From positions 78,981 through 142,980 of the forward strand of contig JAQGBZ010000157.1 in assembly GCA_034687125.1 (NCBI GenBank): a stretch of DNA of 64,000 bases. Reading direction: 5' to 3'. Positions 25,348-37,893 of the stretch are shown here, piece by piece. Each line of letters starts with the position of its first letter. Position 1 is the stretch's first letter. The position numbers and the translations under genes were made by a program. Below the pieces are notes generated by a model. That model was not told the DNA's origin and searched no databases. It saw only the letters and a program-made list of their open reading frames with translations. The stretch comes from Neelides folsomi. Taxonomy: Eukaryota; Arthropoda; Collembola; Neelipleona; Neelidae.

Positions 25348-25923
25348 TCTCATCACCAGTCATATCTTTTATCGTAGTAAAACAATGAAATTCGACAAAT
25401 TGTTATTGTAAAAATAAATTGTTATCTCTTTGTTTATGGCTAATAAATAACTATTGATTTAACAAATGCCTTTTAATGCCACTCTAAAATTGAGGAATTT
25501 CTGCACACCTTGCCTTGTATAGTAAATGGTGTAGTGCAAAGGAATGAAATGACAACTTAAAAAAGGTAAAAAACATCATTTTTCATCATTACGCATTATA
25601 TTTCATTTTATATTTAATTTGCATTTTAAGATTTGAAAGTCAGATATGAATTAATGAATGAATAAAAAGTCATTGGTATTTTGATGCCAGCACTTACTTT
25701 ATTCAAACCTTTCTATTTATTTTACAAGTATAATAAATTAATAAGTTACTAATAAAATAAAAACAAGTAATTCCACTTGAACGCGAACGATTCTTAAAAT
25801 AATAGTGAATAAAAATTAAATATTTACGCAATATTAATAAATTTAAATAACGATTAATAAAACAAGCGAAATAAACGTGATAAAAATCGAATATTGATCT
25901 ATTATAATAAAGGAAATTCCAGT
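25348..25923. other. Convergent 3' region of CHCHD1 and PDK1
   Basis: Short AT-rich stretch with the CHCHD1 polyadenylation signal at 25413-25418; the rest is presumably 3' flanks of both genes. Confidence 0.5.
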
Positions 25924-28654
25924 CTAGTTTTTATTTTGACTGTTTTCGTAGGTATTCAAGCGAACTTCGTTGATAGCCTTGCACCAGTCAAGAGCGTAGC
26001 CTGTGTGATCTTCTAAATAATAAGTTCTATTCGGCTGTAATTAATAAATTCATTTATAAAAAATCATGACCATAAAATCATGGCTGTAGCTACTAATATT
26101 GTGAAATGAAATTGGAAAACTTACTGTATGCACAAAGAAAACTCTAAAATCCTTTGGTTCAGTTTTCAGCTGGGAAGACCAAGGGATTTCTCCCTTGACG
26201 TTCATGTTATTTGGTTCACAGTAATATAAATGAGGACCCTCAGTAAGCAAAAGCATTCGTCGTTTGGAAAAAAGACCCTAATGGATAATAGGAATTAGTT
26301 TCCAAAACTGAAGTGACAATGTAAATTAAATATAAATTATTATTTACAATTAGTTAAATATAATATATACCTTTCGCTTCGTCACGAGTCCTTGCTTCAG
26401 GATCAAGTTCCCTTTGACTGACTTGTTCCATGGATTATCCGCCATTTGATTCTTTAACCGCAATTGTCGCTCTTCGTTGTCAGCTGGAAATATGCTTTTG
26501 GGAGTGATTTGCCTATTTGGTGAGGATCTTTGTTCTCCAATGCTAAGGTTCTTTAAGGCCACTTCAGCTTCTTCTTCTTCGTTAGGCTGTTCTGGACTAT
26601 TCCATGGAGGAATATCGTAAGAATCTGATCGAAGAATTCTCTCAGCAATAATAAGTGGATTGAACCCTGGCTCAAGAGTCTCGGAAACCTGGTTGAAGTT
26701 AAATTGTTAGCAAGTTGTTCATTATCAAGTTAATTTTTCGTAATTAAATTCAATAAGATCAATAATTATTTTTACTCTATTATTGTGAAGCAATGGAGAT
26801 TGTTGGATTCTTTGCTCGGAAGACTCCAAAGGAAATATTGGTGGCGGGGTTTCATTGTAGAGTTCATCAAAGTTTATTCCAGAATAAAATGGATGATCTT
26901 GAATTGAACTGTAAAGCTCAGTGTCATTGGCTCCCAATCTTTCTTTTGGCTCAATTTTCTATTAAAGGTGATCATGTATTATTATTAAAAATTATTTGAT
27001 TCAAAGTTTAATTAAGTTTTTATTTGCATAATTTAAATGCGAGGAGTAGTATTTATGTATGTATTTACCAGAAAGTTTTCTATGATATTTTTCGCTTTAG
27101 CATCAAAACCTGAAGGAAAAACGTATTCGAGGCCAAGAATTTTTTGGAATATAAGAAATTCGTTTCTGAAAATAACAATTGAAATAATTTTTAAATTTTT
27201 GATGATGAAAGGGTCAAACAACTTAAGTGTAGATGTTTTTAGTTATCAATAAAATACAAACTAGGATAAAAATTCTCATACCCTGCTTGAAATGGAAGTG
27301 TTCCGGAAACAAATTGATATAAAATGCAACCTAAGGCCCAAAGATCGGAAGGAGGTCCAACTTCTGTGTACTTTCCTCTCAGAACTTCTGGAGATACATA
27401 CTGGGCAGTTCCGACAAAGCTACTTGATCTCCCTCGTTTATCGCTACTATTTTGGTTTTGGTTTTCTGATTTGAAAAAAAATGTTTAGAATTTATTTAGA
27501 TTATTTAAAAAAATTCCTTTATTAAATTATTCATAATAACAAATATAGTATTATAGAAAGTGCAATTAATAATTTTTACGTGATTCTATAATGGAAGCAG
27601 GTCCATTGGCCATGATTTTCGCAGACCCGAAATCCGTTATTAATATGTGTCCGTTATTATTTAAAAGGATATTCTCAGGCTTGAGGTCTCTATGAACTAT
27701 TCCTTGTTTGTGCATATGACGCAGAGCTTGGAGGATTTCACCAGTAAAGAATCTGGAGCACTCAATGTCAAAAGATCCTGCTTTGTTCAAGTGCTTCAGA
27801 AGTTCACCACCGGACCCAAATGTCAAAACAAAGTCTAAAAAGTCAAAAGGTTAATTGTTAATTGCGAAATAATGAAAAACAACTTTATATTACTTATATC
27901 GCATATTAGACACATACTTATATTTTGGATTTTATAATTATGAAATTACATAGTCTTTCAGAGTCTTGGAATGTGGCATAAAGCCTGACGAAAAATGGAG
28001 ACTTCAAATTTCGATTAGCAGATAAAATGGCCAGCACATCCTTTTCCCTTTTCACTGACTCGGCCTTTTTCTCTCGTATAATATGTTGTTTATCACAAAC
28101 TTTGACTGAAAGCAAGTTATTCATTAGAAATATTTAGATATGAAAGGATCACACAAATCCCAAACATGTAAACATGTTATGTTTTATAACAAAGTTTATC
28201 AATGACTTAATTGATAATGAATTCGACTTACTTGCATATTCGTGTGAACTTTTTACATCCTTGGCCAAATACACCTAAAATTCAATATATTGAAAATGTT
28301 ATAACTCCATTCATATTTAAAGGAACTTGATTTTAAATCTTTCAAATAATTATAAAGATTTTAACTTACTGAAGAAAAACTTCCTTCTCCAATCAGCTTT
28401 CCAAAAATGAAGTCCTTAGGAGTCTTTTTTGATACAGAAGGCTGCTCTGGCTGAGTCTTTGAATTCGAGGCATCGGGTAAAGCTCCGTGTTCACTAATAC
28501 TATTACTCGTTGAATTTGATAAAGAAGACTTGTTGTTCTCGTCTGGAAATTGGGAATTGATCATCGCTCCCGGCGATTCATTTTTTGCAACATCTGGAGG
28601 CCGTTTGAGTTGATCGGCCTTTGCCAATTCAATCACCTTCTTCTCTTCCTCCAT
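25924..28654 (-). CDS. PDPK1: 3-phosphoinositide-dependent protein kinase 1 (PDK1)
   Basis: Ten exons (28654-28370, 28274-28232, 28105-27950, 27834-27580, 27465-27282, 27165-27069, 26958-26776, 26688-26371, 26277-26125, 26034-25924) give 594 residues. Kinase landmarks appear in order: glycine loop [19 protein letters not shown]-type lysine in [26 protein letters not shown] in ITDFGSAK, activation loop [14 protein letters not shown] (its Ser is the PDK1 autophosphorylation site), and [16 protein letters not shown]-terminal PH domain follows, with [28 protein letters not shown] and [17 protein letters not shown], almost as in human PDK1. The enzyme phosphorylates the activation loops of AKT, S6K, SGK and PKC; the PH domain binds phosphoinositides at the membrane. 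The in-frame ATG at 28654 is used; an upstream GTG-led extension is not needed. Assignment is secure. Confidence 0.96.
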
Positions 28655-30474
28655 TCCCAACCGAATTAAGGGCACTTAAAAGGAGGTCCACAAGGATCCC
28701 TCAGAAACTCAATACGTTTTACCTCTCTACAACTATTCTGCTAAAATTTTGAGGGTCCATTATTGCTCCACGTTCCGAATTGGCTAATTTTGATGGAAAT
28801 GTCTCAAATCTGCGGAAAGGGGATTGCAAATTATGAATGAAAACGAATGGGAATAACCCTTGGTTCGTAGGTTGACGGGGAAATGACTATAGAAGGAAGG
28901 GATCAAGAAGTTGAGTCCGGTTCTATGGGAGGCTGGATGGAGAATGGAGGACTCATTTTCGAGACAAGGGGGTTAACCAGGGTTTAGATCTCCGCCCCTT
29001 ATGTTTATGCCGGTATTCTCACGCTGTCAAGTCAATGATCTCCCAAGTCTCCCAATGTTGGTGTTGATGTCTCAACGGCTGCGGCTGTCTACAGTCTAGC
29101 CATAATATCAATAACTATATTGCTACTACATTTATATAATATGTATGGTATATATTAAATATATATATTTACATATTTTTATAACCTCCTATATTAGAAA
29201 TTCCTTTGAACTATTATTCAATCCACTTATGTTGTTTTTGCCTTTCTCAATGGCTTTGATTGGGCCTTTGATAAAAAATGAATAGTATTGATTGCTAGTT
29301 TGATCCATTCCTAAATTATTTGTTTACTGTCGGTTAATGTTTGTCTGAAAAAATTACAATCTGAATGATCCGTATTATAGTTTGGTATGCCTTTTGGAGT
29401 CAATTCTCGACCGCCTGGCTATTCTAAATTGTGACCCTAACATTAACAATTTGAGTAAACTTCAACTATTTTAGGTAATATTGCAGCAACTTTAAAAATG
29501 CACAAATCTCAGACTTGCCAGACAGGAATCCTATTACTGATCCAAATATATTATGGATTTTCTGTTTTCTATACAATATTTACCAAAGAGGAAGCAATCG
29601 ATAAAAGAAAAGAGGCTTATGATGTTATTCAGGTGATTTTATTCAACCAGTGTGATCCTTATCCATAATCCATTACCTTCAATGTGTTCAATTCAAAAGG
29701 TATTTTCAATATACCAGGTGGGAGTAAGCTATTACTAAATTCTTGACCTTTATTGAAAAAAGGCTTGTAAAGTGGCAAAATGTCTTAGGGAAAATTTTTA
29801 ATAATTTATTAATATGATATATGAGAAATGAGTATAGTCTATAGTGTATTATAAATAGTGTGCCACATGCCTAAGCAGATTTTCAATGGGCAATTTTATT
29901 TGTAGATTCTGAAATAATTTAAGTAAACTGCCATATAATTTTAATCTTGACCACTGTGTTATATTCTAAAAATTGCTTAAGGACTCGTTGTAAACTCGTT
30001 AGTCATTATTTCATTTTAAGTACGTACAAATAGCATTTTAAGAAATTTTATCTCTCATATATTCTATACATTGACTCAGAGGTTATTCACCCTTGGTTCA
30101 AACTTCAAAGACAAAAATACCAATACCTTTTACATTAATCAATTATACTTATTGTTATAATATTAAACCAACTAAAATATCTGTAGACTGTACTTATAAG
30201 AAATATAGTATGTATCGATGATAGACGTATTGTGCACAACTTGACAAGCCTTTAATAATGTTAAACTGGGATTTAATAAAACGCTACTCATTGAATTTGT
30301 TTTAATGTATGATTCATGGATTTAAAAAATTTTTATTTAATATTCATACTTGGCGCATTTTGTTAAATTAGGTCATTCACATTTAGATAAGTTCTTTTTT
30401 ACCTACCGATTTTTGTCAAATTTTAAGTATTTATATAGAATAATGTAGGAAATTCCCCAATATAATTCTGATTC
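28655..30474. other. PDK1 upstream region and intergenic DNA
   Basis: 28655-29100 is relatively GC-rich and probably holds the PDK1 promoter and 5' UTR. A small plus-strand frame at 29498-29668 (56 codons, starting MHKSQTCQTG, with IDKRKEAYDVIQ followed by a GTGATT) might be an isolated exon or chance. The rest is AT-rich with nothing visible. Confidence 0.4.
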
Positions 30475-32255
30475 TTAGAACTTCTTTCCTCTTGGAGATT
30501 TATCCGAATCGTGTAGGTTAAATTCTTTAAATTTTTCCAATACAACATTATCAGGCTCAACCTCGTTTCTCGTACTGTAATCATAGTTTGCATCCGCCTT
30601 TTTCCCTCCTGTGAGAATCTTCTTGTAATTGTCTTTTGCATTCAAGTTAGCGCTTCTGAATCTGTCATAAGTTTGACTAAGGGCCAAAGTTCCTTTGTCG
30701 TCGTCATTCCGAGCCATAGTTCGAAGCAGAGAGCGTGGCTGTATGAGATTCGCAATTCCTGTTTCTTCCGCTTTTCTCTCAAGTTCCAAACCGGCGCCAG
30801 TTGATTGTTGAGGTCGATCACGATCACGTATGAATCCTCTAAGAGTCTTTGTAGAAGAGTTATTAAATCTCTTGTTCATTATTTTAATATTAAAGTCTTT
30901 TTCTCTCTCCGAATATTCTTGAAATGCCTGGACTCCCTTTTAGTATAATTAAGAAATTAATTATTAATTGATTTTGTAATAAGTTTATAAGCTCATGATC
31001 TCATGAATATCAATTTGTGTCTTGCCTGATAGCTCTTATCATTTGTTCGTGTCTTAAGCAGCTCAAGTTTAATCAGAGGGTCTGTTCTTTCCTTTGCGAG
31101 AAAAAAAGGATCAGATGACTCGTTGAGTTTAGCTGTAATATTGGAGAATTTGACAGATCTTGAAGAGTCAGTTTTGATGTGTCTTGGAGGTGCCAGTGAG
31201 GTAATTGTTCCTTTAGTAAGAACTTGTGCTCTGTTGAACGACCTCGGAGTCCGAATGGCTTCCCTTGGATTCTTCACCACAGCACTGAGGCTGTCTTGGA
31301 AGTCTTTACTGATCTTTTCAAGAAATTTGGATTTGGGTGGTTTGAGAATGCTTTTGGCTTGTTTTGATCCAGCAATTGAAGAAAAAGTTGATTCGCCCAT
31401 TTTTCTCCTTCGTTCTTCTGACAATTTCTTTTTTAGCTCTAACTTTCGGGAAATGTTTCGTATAGCTTCGTTTGTTTTCTTTGTTGCTTCGTCCATGGCC
31501 CGCTTCTTTTCAACGTTGTAAGATGCAACTGTGAATGTTTTGACCTTTTGGGGATTCTCAATAAGGGCATTTCTCCTTCAAAAAATTATTTAAGAATTTA
31601 TTATAATTTAAATGTGACGTGGGTTTAATTTCGTTTAATTTTGTGTACTTTCTTACTTTCCAATATTTTCACCCAATTCGGATTTGATGCTTAGCCTTAC
31701 TGACTTGGTCACGCTGTCGAGTTCCCGTGCAATTTTCTCAACATCACCAAAGAAGTTTTTCCCCATTTTTGCTTGTGCATTCTTTTGAAGTCGAAAAAGT
31801 GCAGGTTCAAGTGCAAATTTATTGGCTTTCAAAGTTGTATTTTTGGATTTTGCTCCAGGTTCAGAATTCTGCTTTCTCCAATTGTTTAATTCACTGAAGG
31901 TTGGATCATTTTTGATATATTCGTGATTTAAGTCAATTCCTATTTCTCGCACATCTAACTTTGGTATATCTGGGGGTCCATTATGAGCCAAAGGGTTTCT
32001 AGATTTGTATGCAAATTTGGACGTCGTTGGAATGCTTTTGGAGAATCCAGCAAAGACATTATCCAACCGTCCTTTCTGTGAGACTTTAGCGAAAGTTGCT
32101 TGGATTTCGGCAGATGTTGGAAGTACGGGAAGTTTTGCTAAAATATTTTTATCTAAAACAGTGGTCAAATATAAGCTTTTAAATTAATTAATTTTAAATG
32201 TAAAAATATTAAACTCATGTTCATGTTTGTTTAATAGCTCACCCTTTTGCATCAT
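30475..32255 (-). CDS. Unrecognised basic, low-complexity protein of 506 residues
   Basis: Four exons fit in frame: 32255-32243 (only MMQK plus one base), 32152-31657, 31575-31026 and 30936-30475. I do not recognise the family. The sequence is rich in Lys, Ser and Asn, with predicted helical charged stretches (for example SRKLELKKKLSEERRRKMGE) and no signal peptide or membrane segment. The intron after exon 3 uses a GC donor (TATCAG/GCAAGA), the common non-canonical GC-AG class. In exon 4 the acceptor may be 30937-30938 or nine bases further in, changing three residues. The reading frames are long and open on this strand for three exons in a row, which supports a real gene. A cytoskeletal or nuclear role is possible but only a guess. 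Confidence 0.68.
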
Positions 32256-33126
32256 GAATTTATGCTGAATTAGGTTGATATTTGAATGTAAAGTTTATCG
32301 TATGGAGTAATTGAGTTGTACAATTTTGAGGCTTTGCTTTACTAACTAAAGTGTTGAGTTGAAAGAAAGAGTCACTGGTTTATTGTGAATCAATCACAAA
32401 ACGCATTTGATAATTTTTTAATTTATTGCTTACTTTTATAATAGAGGAAGCCTTGGTTACTTTTAGGTATTCGAGGATTTGAGTATAGGCGTTATATCCC
32501 AAAACTCTATACTCTAGCGCTTCTTTAAAGAATAATTTCTTTAAAACTTAAAATAAAACTTAAAAGAATAATTCATCATTTTTGCTATCTTGCTTGCTTT
32601 GTTCTCACCGAGCATTCATTAACTATTGATAAGTGGCAAGAATAGAGAATTCAATTTATGCCATTTGTTTTTACATTTTTTACGATAACTATAAAGTCAA
32701 TTTATAAAGGTGATTAGGTTTATAATAATTATTGCTAATCATAAATATTGATTTACGTGGATTTCATATTTCACCTCAGTCATTGAAGTTAGTTTTCTTT
32801 AAGGCCTTTTTATAGTTTTGCTAAAATTGATAGCTGTGTTGAGAATGAGCCTAATTGAAATGTAATGAATAATACAGATAATTGCGATAAATGATTTAAT
32901 ACATGCAAAATGAATAATAATTAAACTTAGCTTGATGCATGTTCATCTAACGTTTTTCTTATTTGTTAATGTACAAATATTTATAATAAAGATAACATTT
33001 GATTCTGATTATCTGATATATAAGTAGAGTTTACAAAATAATAAGAAGTACATAATGTATGGCTTGTATAACTATTAAAGTAAATACAAAAGATAGATGT
33101 AAACATTAAAAGGTTAAATGAGATCA
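32256..33126. other. Intergenic region between the orphan gene and IFT56
   Basis: AT-rich, with the promoter of the minus-strand orphan gene and the 3' flank of IFT56. No further feature is seen. Confidence 0.5.
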
Positions 33127-36100
33127 TCAAAGATTTATTCTGTTATCCCTTGCCCATTTCTTAATGACCATCAGAATTTTCTCCGCGTTTCCTCGTGAAG
33201 AGTTTCGTAAGAGTGCGATAATATCCGGTAATGACTCTCTGTTACAAGTAAAAGATTCCCACATTAGCCAAGCTTTTTCAGTAAGTTTTAGCTACACAAA
33301 TCAAATAATAAATCACATTGATTAGAATTTAATTTAAACAAATTAGAATAATTGGAAATAATACTTTGGTTCGTGTCCTGCAATGATGAGTTGAAAGACT
33401 CCAACACAAGCTCCTCGTTTCCCCTCCCAATGTTCTTGTGATGGGTCGAATCTTTCAAGGAGGTCAAAGGCCTTCGCTGCGTAATAAAACTGTCCCATTT
33501 TGTAGCACTCATTTGCAATTAGCTGGAAATTGGACAACAAATAATTAGAAACAAGACAAATGATTCCCATAATTGGTTCATGAAATTGTAATATAGTATA
33601 TTCTGGATAAAAAATGTATTACTCTATGTTCTTACACGCTAACGAGTAATGTACTTATATTAAAACATTATAATAGTAATAGTTGTACTTGTAAAAGTTG
33701 GAACGATTCCGGACTTGTTTCCATTCTGTCAAACAAATCCCATGCTAAACGTGGTTTCTTGTTCATTATATCTTTTAAAAAATTAACAGAAAAGTTAATT
33801 TAATAACAGTTTTACATTAAATCAATTTAACCATTAAGATTTAGTGGTATGAATAAGGATGTATTTTATTATTACAGCATCTTGCGATACACTGAATAAA
33901 AGTGAAATCAGTTCTTAATTTTTCGCTTTGAATCATATTAAACAATTCCTCGGCTTCTTGAAATTGATTCAGCATGGTTTTTGCCTTAAAGAATCATTTG
34001 ATTGAACATTCATTAAATGAAAATTCATATTTTTTAAAAAAAAGTCTTATTGATTTAAATTCTTCAAATAAATCAATAGGTTTAGACAAGTTATTAAAAT
34101 CATCGATTTAATTATGTTTAAAACTACCTGTGCATAATTAAAATTGAACGTGTCATCACTGTAATAATGCGTCCTCACAGAATTGAGGTACAGAGCACAA
34201 TGGTCAAAGTTTGAATTGAGGAAATGGGCAGAGGCCATACAAAGCCGCCCAAAGACCGAGTCCTGCTCTGACTCACTCGACCCAATCCGATTAAAGAAGT
34301 TCTGAGCTTTGACCAAATACTCTCTCTGCTTAACAATACAAACACGAATTTTCATTTATCTCTCAAATGAGATTGGGTTGATCAGAGGAATTTTAATCTT
34401 TCCACTCACGCTACTCGCACTCCCAGCTGTATGAGAAAAAAGAACGTTCACGATGGCATACACGATGAATTCCGGTATTGTTTTCGGTTTAATTTCCTTC
34501 ATGAGGGCCGAGGCATTTCCAACATCATCCTGTTCATTATTTTAGGATTAAAAATTACAAATTACATCATCCTTTGATTATGTTAAACATGAAATATCCA
34601 TTTAATCAATCCTGATGGACTTGTCTCATGAATGTCATGAAATTACAATGTGGAGGTAATAGATGATCAAGTTGAGCCGAGCTTCTGGAATGAGATCAAT
34701 AAGCTTCGGGAGGACTTGAAGAGCTCCTTCGCCATTCCGAAATACAACCAAATTGTGGCGAATGAGGTCAAATGCGTTGGAGAAGTTCCCAGTCTTGTGA
34801 TGTTCTTCCTGGTTCTATCAGTAATGAAACAAATCACGTGGGGGAATCCTCGTAATTTTTAAATGTGACTTAAGCCCATAATTTAGTTGACTAATCGTAA
34901 TTAAAAGAACTATAAAAGGACTTAAGGGTCATTTCAAAACCAATAAACCAAGGAAGAGAAAGCGATTTTATACTTTTTGAACCATAATTTAATTTACAAG
35001 CAAGACATTTGTAATTGAATTTTTGCTAAATAAGGATGAAATTTATTAGTTTAAGGGGAAATACATTTTTGCGTCGGTATAATGTAAACGTATAAGTAGT
35101 GTGGTTTAAGAAAGTTCCAAACTTGCAATTCTGTCATTTTTACTATCATGTAATATAAAAAGAAATATGTATATTAAGATTTACCAAAAAATTAATGATG
35201 GGCTTTAAATCCTTTTCGGCTGATGATCCCGAGTAAAGCCGAAAGGAATTGCAAGCTCGGAGATTCAATGCAATAGCTGAGTCAGGAAAGGCTTGAAGAT
35301 AAACGGAAAGAACTTCTTGGGAAACATCATAATACTCGAGACGGTGATAACAAAGAGCAACGTAGACATTCAAGGCCAAATATTCTCTATTCATATTAAA
35401 AATATTAGTCATACATCATATCAGTAAATTATTTGGGATTTTCATTTGGGATTAAATTCATAAAATTCATAAAAGTGCATTTGAAAAAGTACAAATTATT
35501 AAGTAGAGCTTTCAAGAACATTGAGCCAGTGGTTGGGTCAGGGAAAAATCTCATGCATAAATCTATGTGATAAGGATTAAGCGAAGCAAGATCATACGAG
35601 TGCTCTGGAAAGTATCTAATTATCAAAGCATAAATAAGCGATCATTATTTTTTAAATTTTATTAATTAAGAGTTATTGGATTTTATAATATAAAAGGTCA
35701 TTTAGTTTAAAATTGAGGTATTATTGTAACTTTGTACCTGTTATCTAAAAGAATTCTTTTGTAAATGTCAATAGCACTCTGGTAATCATTTCTTAAATAG
35801 TGGATGCTCGCAAGTGAGAGTTGATTTTCAAGAGTATCGTCCAAATTCCGGTGTATTTCGATCAAAGCGTCTTCGTCGTTCAATTTATGAGCGAGGTGAA
35901 AGAGAAGCCGAGTTTTCAAATTTGTCTTTTTCCCTTTTTCGGCCGCTGAAGCGGATTCCTTAAAGAGACCAAGACTGAAGAGACAACAAGCAATGTTAAG
36001 ATACAAATCTCCCTTGTCGCTCTTCTCCCTTTTCAAAAGGCTCTCATATTCTTCTAATGCCTTTCGGAAATCGCACAAGTGGAAGGAGCAATAGCCAACT

Positions 36101-36564
36101 CCTCCTGGACACTTTACCTCTTTCACGCTCCTTTGAAACTAGAGAATTAAAGGATTTGTTCCAAATTAGGTCTTTTTGACATTTTTTGTAATTCGAACAA
36201 TACAACATTGAATCGAGCTAAAATTAATTTGATTTGATTTGATCCTGATATTAATAACATAGACTTTGTGATAAAATGTTTCTTAAACCTCAAGAAGTGT
36301 CAGAGCTCCAACAAAGTCTCTTTTTCCCAAAAAATCATGAACGTCTGGAAATTGATTTTGACTGTTTGATCTTGGTAAAGTTCCTGAGAAATTATTCTGT
36401 GGTCGATTTGAAGGTCTTGAGAGCAACTATGAATCATTTTTAGCATTTCATCAAAAATGAAATTATTCCATATGGGTGCATGCGTGTAAAAAGTAAAAAC
36501 GAAAGAAAAAGTATAATTTATCTCATTTAATAATTTATGGGTTTTAAAAAAAGAATCTTACCAT
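33127..36564 (-). CDS. IFT56: Intraflagellar transport protein 56 (TTC26/IFT56)
   Basis: Eleven coding exons give 556 residues, close to the 554 of human IFT56: 36564-36562 (the ATG alone), 36426-36289, 36138-35738, 35386-35185, 34793-34647, 34529-34410, 34325-34128, 33984-33876, 33771-33689, 33522-33365, 33238-33127. Matching blocks run along the whole length: [112 protein letters not shown] and the C-terminal [10 protein letters not shown]. It is a TPR protein of the IFT-B complex, carrying motor-related cargo into cilia. The start ATG sits at the very end of a 5' UTR exon (36562-36564) next to GTAAGA. The intron 35387-35737 contains a phase-compatible extra exon (listed separately). Confidence 0.95.
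35493..35615 (-). other. Possible in-frame cassette exon of 41 residues inside an IFT56 intron
   Basis: Between the exons encoding ILLDNR and EYLALN lies an open 123-base block with an acceptor (TAATTAG at 35616) and a donor (GTACTT at 35492). Both junctions are phase 2, so it would splice in cleanly, adding 41 residues with [20 protein letters not shown] and [16 protein letters not shown]. It would break a region that is uninterrupted in human IFT56. It may be an alternative exon, an exonised repeat or chance; the donor is weak. Confidence 0.4.
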
Positions 36565-37893
36565 ATTCTATGTAATTATATACGAATGACGATCTATATG
36601 AAGAAAGCGGCTAACAATTAACTCTATATTTAATTGTATTGAATTGATTGCATAAATGTCACACATTCACAAAGTGTAAGATTCTTTGTTTACTTCTTCG
36701 TTGACAAGCGTAGCTATGGACTTGTTTTGTCTATGAGGCACCAATGAGCATGGGCCCCTATTGCGACCGCTTGTTTAACATGTGCGTGTTTGCCCTCAAT
36801 GAAATGTGTGGGATTAAGTTTACGTGTGAGGATTTATGAAAACAACTTGTAAAAATGCATTTAAAGGAATTATGAAAACAAAATTAAATGTTGGACCAAA
36901 TGGTAAACATTTGAAAGCCTCTTTTTAACGCAATAAGATTTAATTCCCAATATTATTTCTTAATTGTAATTGAAAGGTCAAATTATCTAATTGTTAGCTT
37001 TATAATAATCTACAGGTAATTACTTAATTACATATAATATACATATAGAGATAGAGCGAAAGCAATATGTGTAATGTAATAATAAATATGCTTTCAACTA
37101 TATATTTCTCCTTGAAGGATGTGAAAGTTATTATATTTATATGCCGTGATTGTCTCTTATTATCAGTGTTAATGACATTGCCAAATTATAGTGCAAGTCG
37201 TTTTATAATTGATAAATTAAATAAAAATAAACGCGTTCCAAAGGTTGATAATCTTGATTTTTGAGGTTGTATTGTTAAAAAGCATAAAAATTGCATTGAA
37301 AAATGTAGAAAGAAGAACATTTAATTGATGCAAATAAAGAGAATGGATGCAATAGATTGCCCGATCGATGTTTGTGTAAACCGCTTATATTGCACATATT
37401 TTAACTCTTTTTTGGATATATATATTTATTATATACAGCATTCAATTACATCACTATTATAACTTAAAGCGACGCTATTTAGTTTGAGAAACAATTTACA
37501 GTAATGTGTCACTCAATGAGATAAATTTATACACTTATAATAATTTCTTATCCTATATAATACATTTCATACACACTTTTATCAATCCTAACCTTGGCAG
37601 TTAGTTTCTTGCAAAATGCAAAATACTGCAATCAATTAAATAATGATTTGCAATTAAATCTTGTGGAAATATTGTAAGACTTTTATGGAACATTACAAAT
37701 TAATCCTAATAATAAAATAATGCTTTAATGAAGAGTAAATGATAACATTTAACTAAATAATATACTTAATTTAGGTACGAGAAGTTAACCTTTGGTTTAT
37801 GAAGGAGCTTCATGTAAAAAAATAATGAGTATAAAATAGCGTTTAAAAAAGGATTAATAATGACATTTGAAAAATGGATTGAATTAAATCGAC
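36565..37893. other. Intergenic region between IFT56 and an acyltransferase gene
   Basis: It contains the 5' UTR and promoter of IFT56 and the 3' flank of the acyltransferase. No convincing exon is present; the plus-strand frame at 37067-37264 has no recognisable features. Confidence 0.5.

Noticed and set aside
31123-31521. Plus-strand open frame of 132 codons
   Set aside because: Antisense of a long exon of the orphan gene; the minus strand continues in frame across neighbouring exons and this one does not.
33239-33295. Extension of the last IFT56 exon with [15 protein letters not shown]
   Set aside because: Starting the exon at the upstream AG gives the wrong phase and a stop; the acceptor at 33239-33240 restores the phase and the family's ESLxxIxxLLR alignment, so this stretch is intron.
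34650-34862. Plus-strand open frame of 70 codons
   Set aside because: Antisense of the IFT56 exon 34647-34793, which matches the family closely.
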